A DNA stretch of 64,000 nt, taken from positions 248,001-312,000 of the forward strand of contig JAMZAV010000891.1 in the NCBI GenBank assembly GCA_024449915.1, given 5' to 3'. This DNA is from Sweltsa coloradensis (taxonomy: Eukaryota > Arthropoda > Insecta > Plecoptera > Chloroperlidae). Position 1 is the stretch's first letter. Every line of letters starts with the position of its first letter. The translations under genes and the position numbers were made by a program. A model generated the notes under the pieces. The model was given only the letters and a program-made list of their open reading frames with translations. It was not told where the DNA came from and searched no databases. Below, piece after piece: positions 1 through 12,400 of the stretch.

Positions 1-2045
1 CACATAAAACATCACATTTCTAAACGCAAATCGGTATCAAAGAACTCATTTATGAAAACGTTACTAGAAGAGAGAAGTCGAATGACTGCGGAAGGCCAGT
101 TCCTACTCTGCCGGCAGCCTAGCTTGGTTTATACTTGTCAGACAATTTTCATGGTTGGACTACGTTGCCACATTAATCGAAGAGATATGTTGCATTGGTT
201 TTATCTTTTTATTTATCTCATATCACACACGTCATTAAACTCTTCAAATTAACAATATAAATACTCTAAAATACACTTTCTGAAAGCACTAAATGCAGAC
301 TAAGTATTGTGAGAAATGCAGATTTAGTGCACCATTTGGGATGAGGGGGGGGCAACGTGAACTTAGCCCCCCCAGACTAAAAAGTCATTAGCGCCTAAAG
401 TAAAGGCGCACTAATTATATGTCTTGGCATTTCTGGAAAGCACTAAATATTGTGTAAAATTCAGATTTAGTACGCATTTGGGGGGGGGGGGGGGGGGGCA
501 GGTTCACGCACCTTAAAAAGATAACTCCATTGGCACACAAGTAAATCCCCAATTTGTAATGTAATTTCCAAGTCAAATATAGATGTTAATAATTGCATCT
601 TAATATATGTATATACATTATGTGTTGAGTTTTAGCCTCCAAGTCAATCACATTTTCATCATGGGAAGAGGGTTGGGGGGGGGGGGCGCCAAGAAGGTAT
701 GGTGAGAGTCAACTCTCTAGCCAAGTGAACACTATGATAATAGCTTCTCAAGTGACGAAAGTTTCCCCCGTCCTAGTAAATGAAGTGAGTTCGATCATAA
801 ATCACGCTGATGGAAACTCACTGGCGCATGCGCGCAAGGTTAATCTCAACCCACAGCCACCTTGCATATTGTGAACCCTATACTATTAGACACTTCCCGC
901 GCTCGAACCCTCCTCCTTCATCATAGATATGAGAACGACCTACATTTTAACCCAACCAGAGACGATTACACCATGATGCGTTTTACCCGGAGCAAACGAG
1001 TTCGATCAATTTAGTAGATTTCTGAAGGTTGACAGGTTACACACCCATAATATGCTCTTCTCTCGTTCAGATCCAAGATGACTTTAAACAACATATATTT
1101 AACAAGTATGATTTTACATTTCGGCTCGTGAAATTTGTTCAAAATAGTGTTTTGGTGAATTCCTTCAAGGGGCTCAAATAGAAAATAATACTGATCTTAA
1201 ATGACACATTACAAAATGTATGCCTTAACATGGTGCAAAAATATACAAACATCCAAAAATATCAACTCCGAAATTATACTCCCTCATGGGAGAATTTTGT
1301 CGATGAAACTTAGCTCGAAAATGACCAAGTATATACATTTTCTCCGAGTCACGTTGTACTAAAGTTTTGTTCTTGTTAACTTTTATCAAATACTGTTCTT
1401 GTTTAGCAGTTGAAAATCCTTGTTGATTTGAGTTACCTTCTTGCCTCATTTACCTGTCCCATGTCCACCAATGTAAACGAGATTTGTCACACAAATAAAA
1501 CTAACAAAATATCAAATTTAACAAATAACAAATTTATCAAACAACAATGATTGAACACACCAATCAGATCCTCGCAACATGTTTATATCCTGCATCGTCT
1601 TATAATAAAACTGCGAGTGACTTTTGACTTTCGACTTTCGACTTTTGACCAAGATTTCCTTCACTACGGCTATCACATCTCAGAATGCAACGGAGGATAG
1701 GTCTAGCCTAGCAGCACTCTTGCACATAATACATCACAAGCCCTGAGGGCAGCGACTGTCTGACATTCTGTCGTATACCACGCATATAAACTAAATGCCC
1801 TAGGCCCAACCTCTGTTCTCTTGCAATATGAAGTCAGTAACAGTTGCGGAGGGCTTTCATGTAAATACGCATGGTTTCTCACGAAGTGTTGATACTCTTG
1901 GTTTCTCGAGGCAAACAATCCACTGACATACACTTAGTTTCAAGTTTTAACGCTAGGGGCAGGATCCCTGTACGTATGTTAAATCCTAAGTTAACCAGAG
2001 TAACGGTTAGGGATTAATGTACATTTTTACCGTGGAAAATTAAAC
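1..2045. other. AT-rich intergenic or intronic DNA with G-runs and a local duplication
   Basis: No gene recognised. Two related segments, about 283-340 and 434-480, both contain 'cactaaat' and 'cagatttagt' and each is followed by a G-rich run; this looks like a short degenerate tandem duplication. Homopolymeric G occurs at 480-498 and 674-687. The remainder is unremarkable; it may be the upstream intron of the GST gene. Confidence 0.5.
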
Positions 2046-2049
2046 CTGA

Positions 2050-2255
2050 TCTAGGGTGCAATATGCCCCTCTTCAGATGAACTAGGTATGTTGTGGATAG
2101 GAAAATAATTGTGGATGGATGCTTGCAATTCGCATTAACGACTGAGGAAAACCTAGGTAAAAACCTTCAGTCAGGATTGCCGGTCCCGACGCCATTTGAA
2201 CCCGGGACCTAACGAATCAGAGTCGAGCGCATAGGGCCCAAGCCGTCGTAGACGT
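2050..2255 (-). repeat. tRNA-derived SINE, family A copy 1
   Basis: Read on the minus strand, a tRNA-like head with a B-box-like GGGTTCAAAT lies near 2195-2215, followed by a body (cggcaatcctgactgaagg) and a tail ending in 'atattgcaccct'. The same head-body-tail order recurs at 8936-9145, 34622-34845, 39300-39500 and 51655-51830, with substantial divergence between copies. Confidence 0.65.
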
Positions 2256-3069
2256 ATTCCTATTCAATTACATAGATAGGTGAATTTTCAAGGATATAAA
2301 AAAGAACAAACAAACGAACATAACTACTTTTTGCTGACTGGTGATAGCTTGAAAAAAAGCAAGAAGTTAAACCCCTAGCTCTTCTAAACACGAGACTTAA
2401 AAATGTACAGGAGACTTGACTCCAGCAGAGTTACTACAGCTACCTTAATACATCGCACTGCTGCCAAAACCAACATATGCAAGTAAATATAAACAGTACT
2501 ATACCGATTTGCAAAATATGTGTAAGAAAATCAGGTCAACAGGTCAAAATACGAAAACGTAGAATGGTTGAAGCGCAGAGAGAGAGAGACAGAGAGAGAG
2601 GGTAAGGACTCAAGTAACTGCATTAACTCGCCACTTTCGCAACGCGTCTTCAGCAGTTTGCCAACATTCAGCATCTGGACCCGCTTATCAGCGAAATGTT
2701 TTCGTCATATTTACCACACTGAATAGATTGGGCTGTTTTCTTGTCTCATTTAGTAGTTAACTATTTCTATTTTAAACAAGCATTGCATTCAGCATTAGCA
2801 CACAGCATTAGCATAAGTTTTGCTCCGAGTCAAATAACGATAGAATATGAATAAAAATCTTAAGCTGTTTGAGGCGAGTAAGTGGACATAAAATTCATTA
2901 CAATGCTACCTAAGTTTAAGATAGCTTTTTCTGCTGCTATTTATATTTTACAAATTTTAATTCGAGTGTATATTCATTCGTCGCAAGAAAGAAGATTTCA
3001 AGAAGATTGTATTAAAGATAATTTAATGCGGGCAATGCTTACTCAACATCACTATACAATCCTCTTCTT
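2256..3069. other. Unassigned AT-rich DNA with a GA microsatellite
   Basis: Contains an imperfect (GA)n tract at about 2575-2602. No coding region or shared repeat recognised. Confidence 0.5.
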
Positions 3070-4180
3070 GATATTTTAGTGCAGTAAAGAACCCAATGGC
3101 GTCATCAATTGCAGAACAAGGTCAGTATATTTTACCATGGAATGATTGGAAAGAGCGAGCGAAGACTTCAATTTCCATCCGCCCAAAAAATTTAGCTCCG
3201 TTAATTTGATTTTTTTTTTTTTGTCATCTTTTTTTTTTGTTTTTCCGTAGCTTTGTTCGCTCTCTACCGGCAAACGGCATATGGATCTTGATGAAAATTT
3301 GACACGACCTTTTTTACTGAACTTAGATCCACGTTTTGGTACACTGAAGAATATTTCATGATTCGTACTTTTACGATTTTTTCGATTTTTAGTGCAATAT
3401 TTCTGCATTTGGGACCAATTCTGACCAACGGGTGGGGCTACAACTTCATATTATACATGACATAAGTTATGGTAATGTAATGCTTTCTGAAGATAAAGTT
3501 AAAAAGTTAGCCAGAATCGAGAAAACAAGCTTTTAAATACGTTTTTTGACTTTTTAGCAGAATATTTTCGTGAACACTTTAAGGCCAATTCTGACCAACG
3601 TTTGGGCTACAACGTCATATATCATGGCATTAAGTTAGTATTATTACCTTTGAAAGAAAGTGGAAAATTTAGCCAGAATCCATAGAAATAAACTTTTTAA
3701 TCAAGTTTTTTACGGTAAATAATACAATTGCAAGAAACAAAGAAACTTGACAACATTCACTTCAATGCGTAGGCAGCAAAACAAAGCACTTGCAAAAGTA
3801 AAGATATCCCACGCAAACTAAAACCTTTAAAAAGCTCATCCATCAACGCGGCGGGACTTTAGCGTTTTCCTAGTTTAAACAAATGAAATTCAGTTTTTGG
3901 AACGCGTTTCTGCTGAATAAGTCACTGCCATTCTGCTGCAATCGATTTCTAGAGGCTAAAAACATTGAATATCTTGTTATAGCAACAATCCTCTTCATGA
4001 TATTTTTAGTACAGTAAAGAACCCAATTAGCGTCAACACAATTCAGAAACGGTCAGTATAGTTTTACTTGTAATAATTTATCTTTTAACAAATAAATACA
4101 GTTTATGGAACGCGTTTTGCTTAATAAGCACTACCACGAACTGACGCACGATTCTAGAAGGCTAAAACATTACAAATAAG
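3070..4180 (+). repeat. Complex of locally duplicated repeats ending in a HINE-type 3' terminus
   Basis: Segment 3058-3135 recurs, diverged, at 3988-4062 (both with 'gtaaagaacccaat'). Segment 3877-3966 recurs at 4082-4172 (both with 'ggaacgcgtttt' or a close variant). A ~185-bp unit beginning 'aattctgaccaacg' is present twice, near 3415 and 3590. Within this nest, the sequence up to 3873 ends in the terminus (GCGGCGGGACT...AGCGTTTTCCTAG, followed by T) of the dispersed family at 33255-34029, so a diverged relative with different internal sequence ends here. Confidence 0.55.
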
Positions 4181-4377
4181 TGCTTGTTATATGTATGAAC
4201 TCTTCTTCTCTTACAGGCTCATCTGCCAATCTCAACATCCCGTAATAACACAACTTAATATTTTAAAAAAAAAAAAAATTTTTTTGTAATATTTACATTA
4301 TCCATTACAATCTAGATCTCCGATCCGACAAACGCATTATTTGGATGTGAAAGATAAATCAGATTAAATACGTTTGC

Positions 4378-4600
4378 TGTAGTCATCATCTTAGAAGCAA
4401 AGAACGTTCGAAGTGCCCTTTAATACCCGATCCATTACAGACTGGAATGCTACAGGCGCATTGGTCATACCGAAAGCTAACCTGATAAACTGATAAAACC
4501 CAAATGGGTGTTTACTTTTAGAATGTGCTGAGGTCTTTCAAATAATCTTAATTTTAAATAAGTATTTGATAGGTCTTGCACAGTGAACACCTTTCCTTTC
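4378..4600 (-). pseudogene. Decayed Ty3/gypsy-like reverse transcriptase fragment
   Basis: The minus strand reads through the fingers/palm part of an LTR-retrotransposon reverse transcriptase. A stretch KVFTVQDLSN leads to the landmark PFGFYQFIRLAFGMTNAP, then FQSVMDRVLKG and finally F-stop-D-D at the catalytic Y/F-x-D-D motif. Two lesions are visible: a one-base frameshift just before the PFG motif (about 4507) and a TAA codon (4391-4393) in place of the x residue of the x-D-D motif. No integrase, protease or LTRs are recognisable nearby. It is an old, non-functional fragment in antisense orientation, probably inside the GST upstream intron. Assignment to Ty3/gypsy rather than another LTR superfamily rests on the PFG...FG(M/I)xxAP spacing and is from memory. 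Confidence 0.75.
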
Positions 4601-5043
4601 TTAGCCGACGACTAATCAATAATTATGTACCTCATTATACGTCAACTGTTTCATTGTTTTATATTCGAAAAGTTTCAACCGGTTGTACCAAATCATGGCT
4701 TAACCGTACTCTGGAGCTAGAATGTATGTGTGTGCTTTGATTTAGCATGAATGATAAGCACGGTGTAAAGTAAATACATTTGATAAAGTGTAAGAATTAT
4801 TATGATATTGACAATCGGCCATAGATATGGTAATTTTACCAAATCTAAAATCATACATCCATCCAATCGAGTTCGTCTCATGTCTAATAGTGACAACAAC
4901 TTTTCACATTTCAAACATATGTGATGTCAGATTGGCTGAACCAATTATAACGCTACTGCAGTTTCTCAATGAATCTAAACCAACCATTTAGACGACTACG
5001 AATCACATCAGATAACAGTGGTAAGCATAACGCCTGGTTACAG

Positions 5044-5198
5044 TGGTCGGAGAATACTTCCGGATGGTGTTTGACGGCGCAGACGAGGAGGAGAAGACCA
5101 AGAAGAAACAGACGCTGATGAGTGAAACGCTGCCGTTCTACCTGCCTAAGTTCGAGGAGATTGTCCAGACGAACCACGGACACTTCGTCAACGGGAAG
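5044..5198 (+). CDS. GstS1: Sigma-class glutathione S-transferase, penultimate coding exon (partial gene)
   Basis: This exon encodes part of the C-terminal all-helical domain of a cytosolic sigma-class GST, the class that includes Drosophila GstS1 and haematopoietic prostaglandin D synthase. It begins after an AG acceptor at 5042-5043 in phase 1 (the first codon is split) and ends at a GTAAGG donor at 5199. It encodes about 51 residues, including PFYLPKFEEIV and the ending NGHFVNGK-like H-G-H-F-V-N-G-K. This matches the family segment that precedes the conserved 'L-T-W-x-D' block, which opens the next exon. The family conjugates glutathione to lipid-peroxidation products. The glutathione-binding Tyr and the thioredoxin-fold domain lie in upstream exons that I could not find in 1-5043, so the gene enters the window from the left. 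The frame is open throughout. Orthology to GstS1 specifically is inferred from class membership. Confidence 0.92.
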
Positions 5199-6228
5199 GT
5201 AAGGTGGTTACAATCAGAGAACTCTTTAGACCTTTGCCACTGCCCATTCAAACCAAACTGAACCGCCGCTCCTCTGTTACTACTGTTTTGTTAGAGAGAA
5301 CATTAAAATATACGCTGTATGCGAAACGTGCGAAAAAAACTAGTTTTAGGAACATTTAAATGTTTTGCTTCTCGAAGTGAGTTAGGACATTATGCAAAGT
5401 AACATAAAACTATTTAGAAATAATGAGAGGAAAAGGTTTAGGTTATAAAATGTAAGGGGTACAATCAATAATGCAGGGTTCTTTAGTATAGAGTCGTGAA
5501 AGTTTTAAATGAGTGTCAAGAAAATGGACAGAGTATAATATGTGATAATTGAACATAACAAATTTAGTGGTACCCTTTTGCTATAAAGTGAGAAGATGGA
5601 GTGATGTATTCTTCATTCTTGATATGGTGCATTAAGCCCAATTTGGCCAATGCTGGAGGTCCATACCGTGTTCCTTTGAACAATCACTAGAAGAATTTAT
5701 GCACTTAATATTAAGCTCTGAGGAGAGCAAGTAAAGCTTGAAAATGTTACATTTCGAAGATTGTGATTAACAGGGTCAAGCTGTTAGTGAATGTTCAAAT
5801 CAACAGGTTGTTTAATGAAATTAACTGAAAATATGGCTAATATTCAAAATAATTTATGGGTGTAAGATAGAGACCTATATTGTCATGCTATGGTACTTAT
5901 CGCCGTGTTAAACACGAGGTAATGATGTTATACTTGAGGCTAGGATATACACGTTTTATATTCGGGGTATTCAGCTTCTGCTCCAAACGACAGAAAACAA
6001 CCCTTTCCACTCAATATAGAATACCTGAAAGCTTACTTCAACATACGCATTACGCAACATCCTACGCCCGAAATATTCCAGTCAAACGCGTAAGACTCTT
6101 GTCGCTCAAAGGGGGATGAATATCACAAGATAGGCAGAAAGTTCTTTGACAATTTTCCCTTTACGAATTCCTCATAATCTGTTTAGCGTGTTTGAACCTG
6201 CGCGTGTAATCGTGTCTCGTGATTTCAG
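5199..6228 (+). other. GST intron, 1030 bp
   Basis: GTAAGG donor and TTTCAG acceptor with a pyrimidine-rich end. AT-rich; I see no repeat family shared with the rest of the window and no coding potential. Short open frames here are uninformative. Confidence 0.85.
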
Positions 6229-6396
6229 CTCACCTGGGTGGACATCTACTTTACTGCGCATGCGGACAGCATCGGGGGAATGCTGAGCGCTGATTGGCTG
6301 CACGACTATCCTAGTCTTAAGGCGCTAACTGAGGAAGTTCTAGCTCTGCCGGGTATCAAGGAGTGGGTTGAGAAGAGACCCGTCACTGAGATTTAA
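6229..6396 (+). CDS. GstS1: Sigma-class glutathione S-transferase, last coding exon with stop
   Basis: The terminal exon follows a TTTCAG acceptor ending at 6228 and starts in phase 0. It encodes 55 residues and a TAA stop at 6394-6396. It opens with LTWVDIYF, the conserved helix-6 N-capping region of cytosolic GSTs. It continues with a leucine-rich helix and ends in EKRPVTEI, nearly the same as the insect sigma-class C-terminus as I recall it. The preceding exon joins in frame with no gap in the alignment expected for the family. Downstream is AT-rich 3' sequence with a candidate AATAAA at 6882-6887. Nothing suggests a pseudogene: no stops, good splice sites and conserved residues. Confidence 0.93.
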   Translation, partial: LTWVDIYFTAHADSIGGMLSADWLHDYPSLKALTEEVLALPGIKEWVEKRPVTEI

Positions 6397-8935
6397 ATGT
6401 TTTTTGATGTACCGGTTATTTCATTTATGTGCTCTGATAAGGGGGTAACATATAGATTTTTGTGTTTTCATTGATACTCTTGACCTATTGATATTTTAGT
6501 CTTATTTTATTGAAAACAATTTTTAAAATATTATTAATATGTAATATATTTTGCTTTTCAATTGTTCTGTCATCTCATTGGCATTTCATATCATACACTC
6601 ATCTAATTTATTGTTACTATTTCAACGCAATTATTTTGAATGTTATTATTTGTGTTTGTTTAATTAAAATGATTTTCAAAATGTATACAGCATATTTATT
6701 GCGCGGGCTGGTTCTGAAATATTTCATCCCTCACCTAAGGCCTTGCATTATTAACTATCCCGATAACAAAAGCAATAGCTGTTGTATTCATTTCAGTCAC
6801 ATTTACAACTTTCCAGTACAGTTTAATTTAAGACTATGCGTCGGTAGATAACTTTTGTCTGTCAAAGACAATCATTTCTAAAATAAAATAATTCACTTTC
6901 AACGTGTCTAATCACCCGCACTGATGGCTGCAGAAGAATGTGCTGCCAACTTGCCTCATGATAAAATAAATGGCAAAAATAAAAGTAACAAGCCAATATG
7001 GTAGAAGGAAGATCATGCTGATGTCGGTATTAGTTCTTTGGCGCCAACTCCAAACAGGTAATTTATTCAACCAAATAATATTATTATCATACATTTTGAA
7101 CAGTTCAAAAATGTGTGAGTATTTATAGAAAGTTATCCGATATTATAGTAAATTGCTGATTTCACACATTTCACTATCGTTTCTATGAAAAATCTCATGA
7201 TTGACTGTTATCATTTGAAATCAATTGTTGCAAGATTGTTATACATCTACTGTTAATTTATTTTGTTTATTTAAGTACTTTTCTAACGTGAAGTTATTTA
7301 AGACAGTGCTAGAAATTTTTAACGACCACACAACCAAAGTTCAGAAATATGGAAAATTTCTTCTTTTCACATTTTCTTCTGATATTATAATGACACAAAA
7401 TTATTTCACGTTGCCTAGCATTCATTAATTTTACCTAGGAAACTTTAAGGTTACAAGTAATTAACTCAATTTGTAATAAACAGCACTCCAAAAACCCGTT
7501 TTTCGTTTCGCGAATAAGTTTCAAAATGATGTAATGCCCCGTGCGCAAAAGTTATTGAATCGCAACTCGCCTCGGGTGACCCTTATTAAAGTCCCACAAA
7601 GAAATAAAAACAGTTGTGTTTTTGGAAATCAATGCCATCCGTTCTACAGTACAGCTTTTGTTTCATCCAACCCCCCCCCCCCCCCCACCAACACCATTAC
7701 CCAGGTTCGAATGCCGGTTGAGATGGATTTTTTAAATTTGAATTGTATTAAATACTAACAATCATATTATGTTATTGTAAGAAGCGTTTAAAATTGTTTC
7801 TCATGGATATGGGGGTATATTGGAGGGGGTAGGGGGGTTCTGAAGTATTTTATAAGTATATTCATAATTCCCAGTGTGTTTGAGTAATCTGATGCTAGAG
7901 CCAGACAGGGGGAAACCGTTGTGTTAATTAAATAAACACAAAATTAAGAGTTGTGTGAAATAACGTGTGTTATGCATTTCGAGTTTAACTTTATTATTTT
8001 ACTTCACTAAGCAATAAGTTAAATGTATTAACCTGTAATCAGTGTAATAATCACAAAACCCAAATAAATTAAACTTATTGGCAATAAAGCGTCAAACAAA
8101 GCTCGAAAGGACAATGAGAAGAGCGAATGTACTGATTATATATTGCGTTATTAGCATTGTGTTGATTGGATACGCGATCACCAAGGTGAACTCACACATT
8201 ACAATGTCAAACGAGACCTGACAAACACACGTGGAATAGTGATCACATCAGTTACCCCCCGGTGTGTTGTGATGTTGGATTAGGTTGCGTCACGTCACCA
8301 TTCGATTGATCGGGAAACACTAACGCAGGTAGAACTGATACTGATTAATAGAGTCTGGGAGTTATAAATTACAACATCCTCATTAGTTACCTATAGTAAG
8401 TTGTCTGAATTGGGTAACACTAAAAGGTACCCTATAGAGGCATCCCTACAAAAAAAAGTTTGCTTTTAACGATTACAACAAGTTAGTTCTGAATTATAAA
8501 AGTGTTTTGAAGGTATTATGTGGAGTCGAACAAATAGTAGAAAAGGTTTGTACAGTGAATCCGCCAATTCAAATATAATTTTATTGGCACCACTCAAAAT
8601 AATTTTGCATTAGCTAACTAAAATGAAGTACCGCATCTAATTACTTGAACTTGTAATTGGCCTCATCATGCTTATGCAACTGACACTGAATTCGGATGCC
8701 CTTGGCTGCAAACAATGGCTCAGATTAAATTAAACGTATGTGCATTTACAGCCTGTATACACAATACATGCAGCTTAAATTAACTGATTATAGCCGTAAC
8801 CGTTGGCTGACTTAGTTGAGTCGAAGCGTACGACCATTGAGTGTGTAGTATAGTTAGAGGCTCAACGCCGTCGCCGCTGTCTACCGCTCTTTGACCCCGA
8901 AAATACGGATTAAATTACTTTAAACATTTTGTTAT
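6397..8935. other. GST 3' flank and AT-rich intergenic DNA
   Basis: Starts as the GST 3' untranslated region. Holds a C-run at about 7671-7686. No further coding exons or shared repeats recognised. Confidence 0.5.
6882..6887 (+). promoter_or_regulatory. Candidate GST polyadenylation signal
   Basis: AATAAA lies 486 bp after the GST stop codon in an AT-rich 3' region. The hexamer is common in such sequence, so the choice rests only on position; other AATAAA copies lie further downstream (near 7475 and 7930). Confidence 0.3.
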
Positions 8936-9145
8936 ATGGTGCAATATATCTCTCTTCAGCTGAACTAAGTATCTTGCAGATAGGACAATTGTGAAGGGAT
9001 GTGTTTAAGAGGACTCAATTCCTTGCATTCGCATTAACGACCGAGGAAGATCTCATGAAAAATTCAATCAGTATTACCGGTCTCAACCGGATTCGAATCA
9101 GGGACCTCCCGACAAGCGCTATGCGCTCGAGCCAATACTTTCGGT
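8936..9145 (-). repeat. tRNA-derived SINE, family A copy 2
   Basis: Minus-strand head with GCTCGAGCGCATAGCGCTTG and B box GATTCGAATCC at about 9090-9105. The body and the tail 'atattgcaccatat' match the copies at 2050 and 34622. Confidence 0.7.
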
Positions 9146-9284
9146 AAAGGTAAAAACTGATAGCATATTATCAGAAAACTGTGAATCGTATGATATCAGA
9201 TCAGTTCGGCGTAATCGCAGCTCCATGTATATGATACATAAAGCCGACCAGAGTATTTTAGGCAGTACAGGCGCGGAAGAAAAT

Positions 9285-9480
9285 CATGCCGCGTTAGGCC
9301 TCTAACTACACTCTCAACTCAATGGTATGACCAAAGAATGTGGGTTCGAATCCCGCATAAGGCAAAGATTTTCGTAACTGTCAGCCGTTCTCAATCACCA
9401 CTCATTGTCTCAATAAGACAACACATCAATCACTATAGATGACGGTGATTGAGTCTTGCTGTGATTACAAACATCAAACT
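9285..9480 (+). repeat. tRNA-derived SINE, family B copy
   Basis: Contains GTGGGTTCGAATCCCGCAT followed by 'aaggca', then a body with 'caatcaccactcattgtctc'. The reverse complement of 26890-27045 has the same order (GTGGGTTCGAGTCCCGCAT, 'aaggca', 'tatcaccactcatcgtctc'). A tRNA-like head followed by shared non-tRNA sequence indicates a SINE, not a tRNA gene. Confidence 0.6.
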
Positions 9481-10070
9481 TTTATTATTAGAGTATAAAT
9501 CCTTATGCCCAACCAGGAATTAAACCTCAAGACAACTGCACAGTGCACATTAATCTCACATAAATATTTCCCACGCAATATCCTACTTCGGATATTGACA
9601 AGAAGTTAGTTTATAGTGTCTTTGTCTCCGCAGAGACTGGTAATAATTCTCATATCTAACTGCTAGTTAAAGCAGGAGGATATTCCCATCTACGGCCAGT
9701 ATCCGTGTCAAGAGTCGCCTGGCTTCTGTGTCAGGGAACTGACCCGCCTACTAGTACAGACACCACTCGAGCATGGCTGAACCAAGATAAGTTGCTTCCG
9801 TGCAGGAGGATTATAATATTTGCATCTAGCTAGAGATGTAAATTACGTCAGCAAGAATAGAAATACAGCACGACCTCTTTTACCGCAATATAACCTTTAT
9901 TACTGCAGTTTTATTCCCTACCCATGGGACAAGTAATAATAGTTGGATCTAGCTACACCCAGGCAATATTTAGAACTAATCTAGAGGTTTAATGGTCTGC
10001 GTGGAACTGGTCCCTAGTCTTCCAGGAAGTACATTCGTTCCGGATAATAAACTTCATATCTAGATACTGA
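9481..10070. other. Unassigned intergenic DNA
   Basis: Contains a moderately GC-rich patch (about 9640-9800). I found no open frame or repeat match that I can support. Confidence 0.4.
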
Positions 10071-10674
10071 CTAGGAAAACGCTTAAGTCCCGCCGCGTTG
10101 TTGGATGAGCGTAATTGGTGCATTGAGTAGCCAAGTGTTATGCGGATTTTCTGTTGTTCTCTGAAAAAATCATTACTATGTTGAAGATGTTTTTAAAATT
10201 TATTTAAATTAAATTTTAAAAAAACTTTAATTTTTAATTTTTTTAGTTAATCGTAATTTTAAAAAAAGAAAAAAATCGTAAAATTTCGATTTTCATAAGA
10301 AATAATTGTTCGATTGTACTCAAATTTCAAACGAATATATTAATTCAACAAATTAAGGTTCTGTGAAAAAATCATTACAATCGGATAAAGCATGTTGGTG
10401 TTATAAGGCAAAGAATTGATTTAAAAAAGAAAAAAACCGTAAAATTTCGATTTTCATGAGAAATAATTTTTCGATTGCGCTCAAAAACGTGGCAGTTCTA
10501 AGTTCAGAGATTTCGAAGGCCTCCATAAAATTTCATCGCAATCGGAGTATCGGTTTAGCCGGAATCGTGTGGACAAACAGACAAAAATACAAAAAGAAAG
10601 AAAAAAAACATTCCGGAATTTTTTCTCCAGTGTAGTAGAATGGAATCTTCGCTTCGCTCGCTACGCTCATCCAA
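10071..10674 (-). mobile_element. Helentron/HINE-like element, copy a
   Basis: The plus strand begins CTAGGAAAACGCTTAAGTCC and ends CTACGCTCATCCAA. Reversed, the element starts TTGGATGAGCGTAG and ends in the hairpin AACGC...GCGTT plus TTCCTAG, with T as the next host base. The interior carries a ~150-bp AT-rich unit containing 'aaagcatgt(a/t)ggtgttata'. This copy has fewer of these units than the others and is the shortest (604 bp). No target-site duplication is visible. Confidence 0.65.
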
Positions 10675-10730
10675 TAAATATAGAGGACTAAAATATTATC
10701 TACTTAAGATAATAAATAATGTATGCATAA

Positions 10731-11501
10731 CTAGGAAAACGCTTAAGTCCCGCCGCGTTGTTGGATGAGCGTAATTGGTGCATTGAGCTGCCATTTGTTA
10801 TGCGAATTTTCTGTTGTTCTTTGAAAAAATCATTACTAACTTGAAGATTCTTTTAAATTAAATAAAATTAAATAAAAAATTAACTTTAATTTTTTAATTT
10901 TTCAAAATTAATCGTAGTTGTTAAAAAAGAAAAAAAACGAAAAATTGCTATTTTTATAAGAAATAATTTCTTAATTGCGCTCAAATTTAACACGAATATA
11001 TTAATTCATTGAATTAAGGTTCTGTGAAAAATCATTACAATCGGATAAAGCATGTAGGTGTTATAAGTCAAAGAATTGTTTGAAAAAAGAAAAAGAAAAA
11101 CGTAAAATTTTGATTTTTATGAGAAATATTTTTTCAATTGCGCTCAAATCTCACACGAATATATAAATTAATAAAATAAAGGTTCTGTTAAAAAAATCAT
11201 TTATTCTGATAAAGCATGTAGGTGTTATAAGTCGAAGATTTTTTTTTTAAATCGAAAAAAAATCGTAAAATTGCGATTTTCATGAGAAATACTTTTCCGA
11301 TTGCGCTCAAAAACGTGGCAGTTCTAAGTTCAGAGATTTCGAAGGCCTCCAGAAAATTTCATCACAATTGGAGTATCGGTTTAGCCGGAATTGACAGACA
11401 AAAATACAAAAAGAAAAAAAGAAAAGAAAAAAAAACATTCCGGATTTTTTTCTCCAGTGTAGTGAAATGGAATCTTCGCTTCGCTCGCTACGCTTATCCA
11501 A
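10731..11501 (-). mobile_element. Helentron/HINE-like element, copy b
   Basis: Lies 56 bp from copy a in the same orientation, with the same terminal motifs and about three internal units. The plus-strand left edge is CTAGGAAAACGC preceded by A; the right edge is CGCTTATCCAA with one substitution in the subterminal repeat. The head-to-tail pair may reflect insertion of one copy next to another. Confidence 0.65.
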
Positions 11502-12400
11502 TTATTAAGATAAAAGAGAAAATAATCAAGGATAATATTAAACGAAAATTTTATTTGTGTGTTGCCATAGAAACTTCACGTATGCATGCGTGTTGAATAC
11601 ATAGGCGCAATGAAATGTTACTACTTAGTTCCAACAAGATTCACTAGATATAATGTTAAAAACACTAAAAGTGTGTACACACTAACTTTAGCTGAAATAA
11701 AAATGTTGTCGTGATCGTTAAATTATTTGTTATAGGCCTTACAAAAAAGAATCGGATCTATTGACATTCTATATGCTTGAGTGTAGCCCTACTCTAAGAT
11801 ATTTGTATTCTCTCACTTGGAATATAATACTCTTGGTGTGAACAACTCAGACGCATCAACAAAGACTCAAAGTCGGGTTTTGAAGACCCGTCCTCCATCA
11901 CCCCTCCACACACAGAAAAAAGGCGAGATATTGATAATTTTGTGTGACAATATTAAAATTTAGCGTCTGTTATACTATTTAAGATCAGATAGTTTATCCA
12001 TAACTATCTCAAACATTTATTTGTACACCAACTCTTAAAAAGATACATTTCTTTTTTCCTTTCTTTTCTTTTCTTTTTTCTTTTTTTAACCCGTTTTTTT
12101 ATATTTGATTCATTAATTAATTGCATTTAATATCCTTTTTATTGGTTACCAAAATTGTTGTGTTTAAATTCATTGTTGTTGTAATATTACTATTTCAAAT
12201 ATTTATTTAACTGTAGTTCATTGTTGTGTCTGCATAATATGTAATTAGATTTATTTAGTTGTCCTCCTTTGTAAATCAGTTTTTCAACTTAATAGGATAG
12301 TCGTTAAATAAATAAATAAATAAATAAAAAATATACTTTTTAACAAACTTATAACCGCAGTGTGACATCCACATTGTCCAAAATACATCAAAATGAGCAG
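11502..12400. other. AT-rich DNA with simple repeats
   Basis: T/C-rich tract at about 12050-12090 and an (AAAT)n run at about 12308-12329. No gene recognised. Confidence 0.45.

Noticed and set aside
5043..5045. Translation start (GTG) for the GST segment
   Set aside because: It is the split codon at a splice acceptor; the segment is an internal exon.
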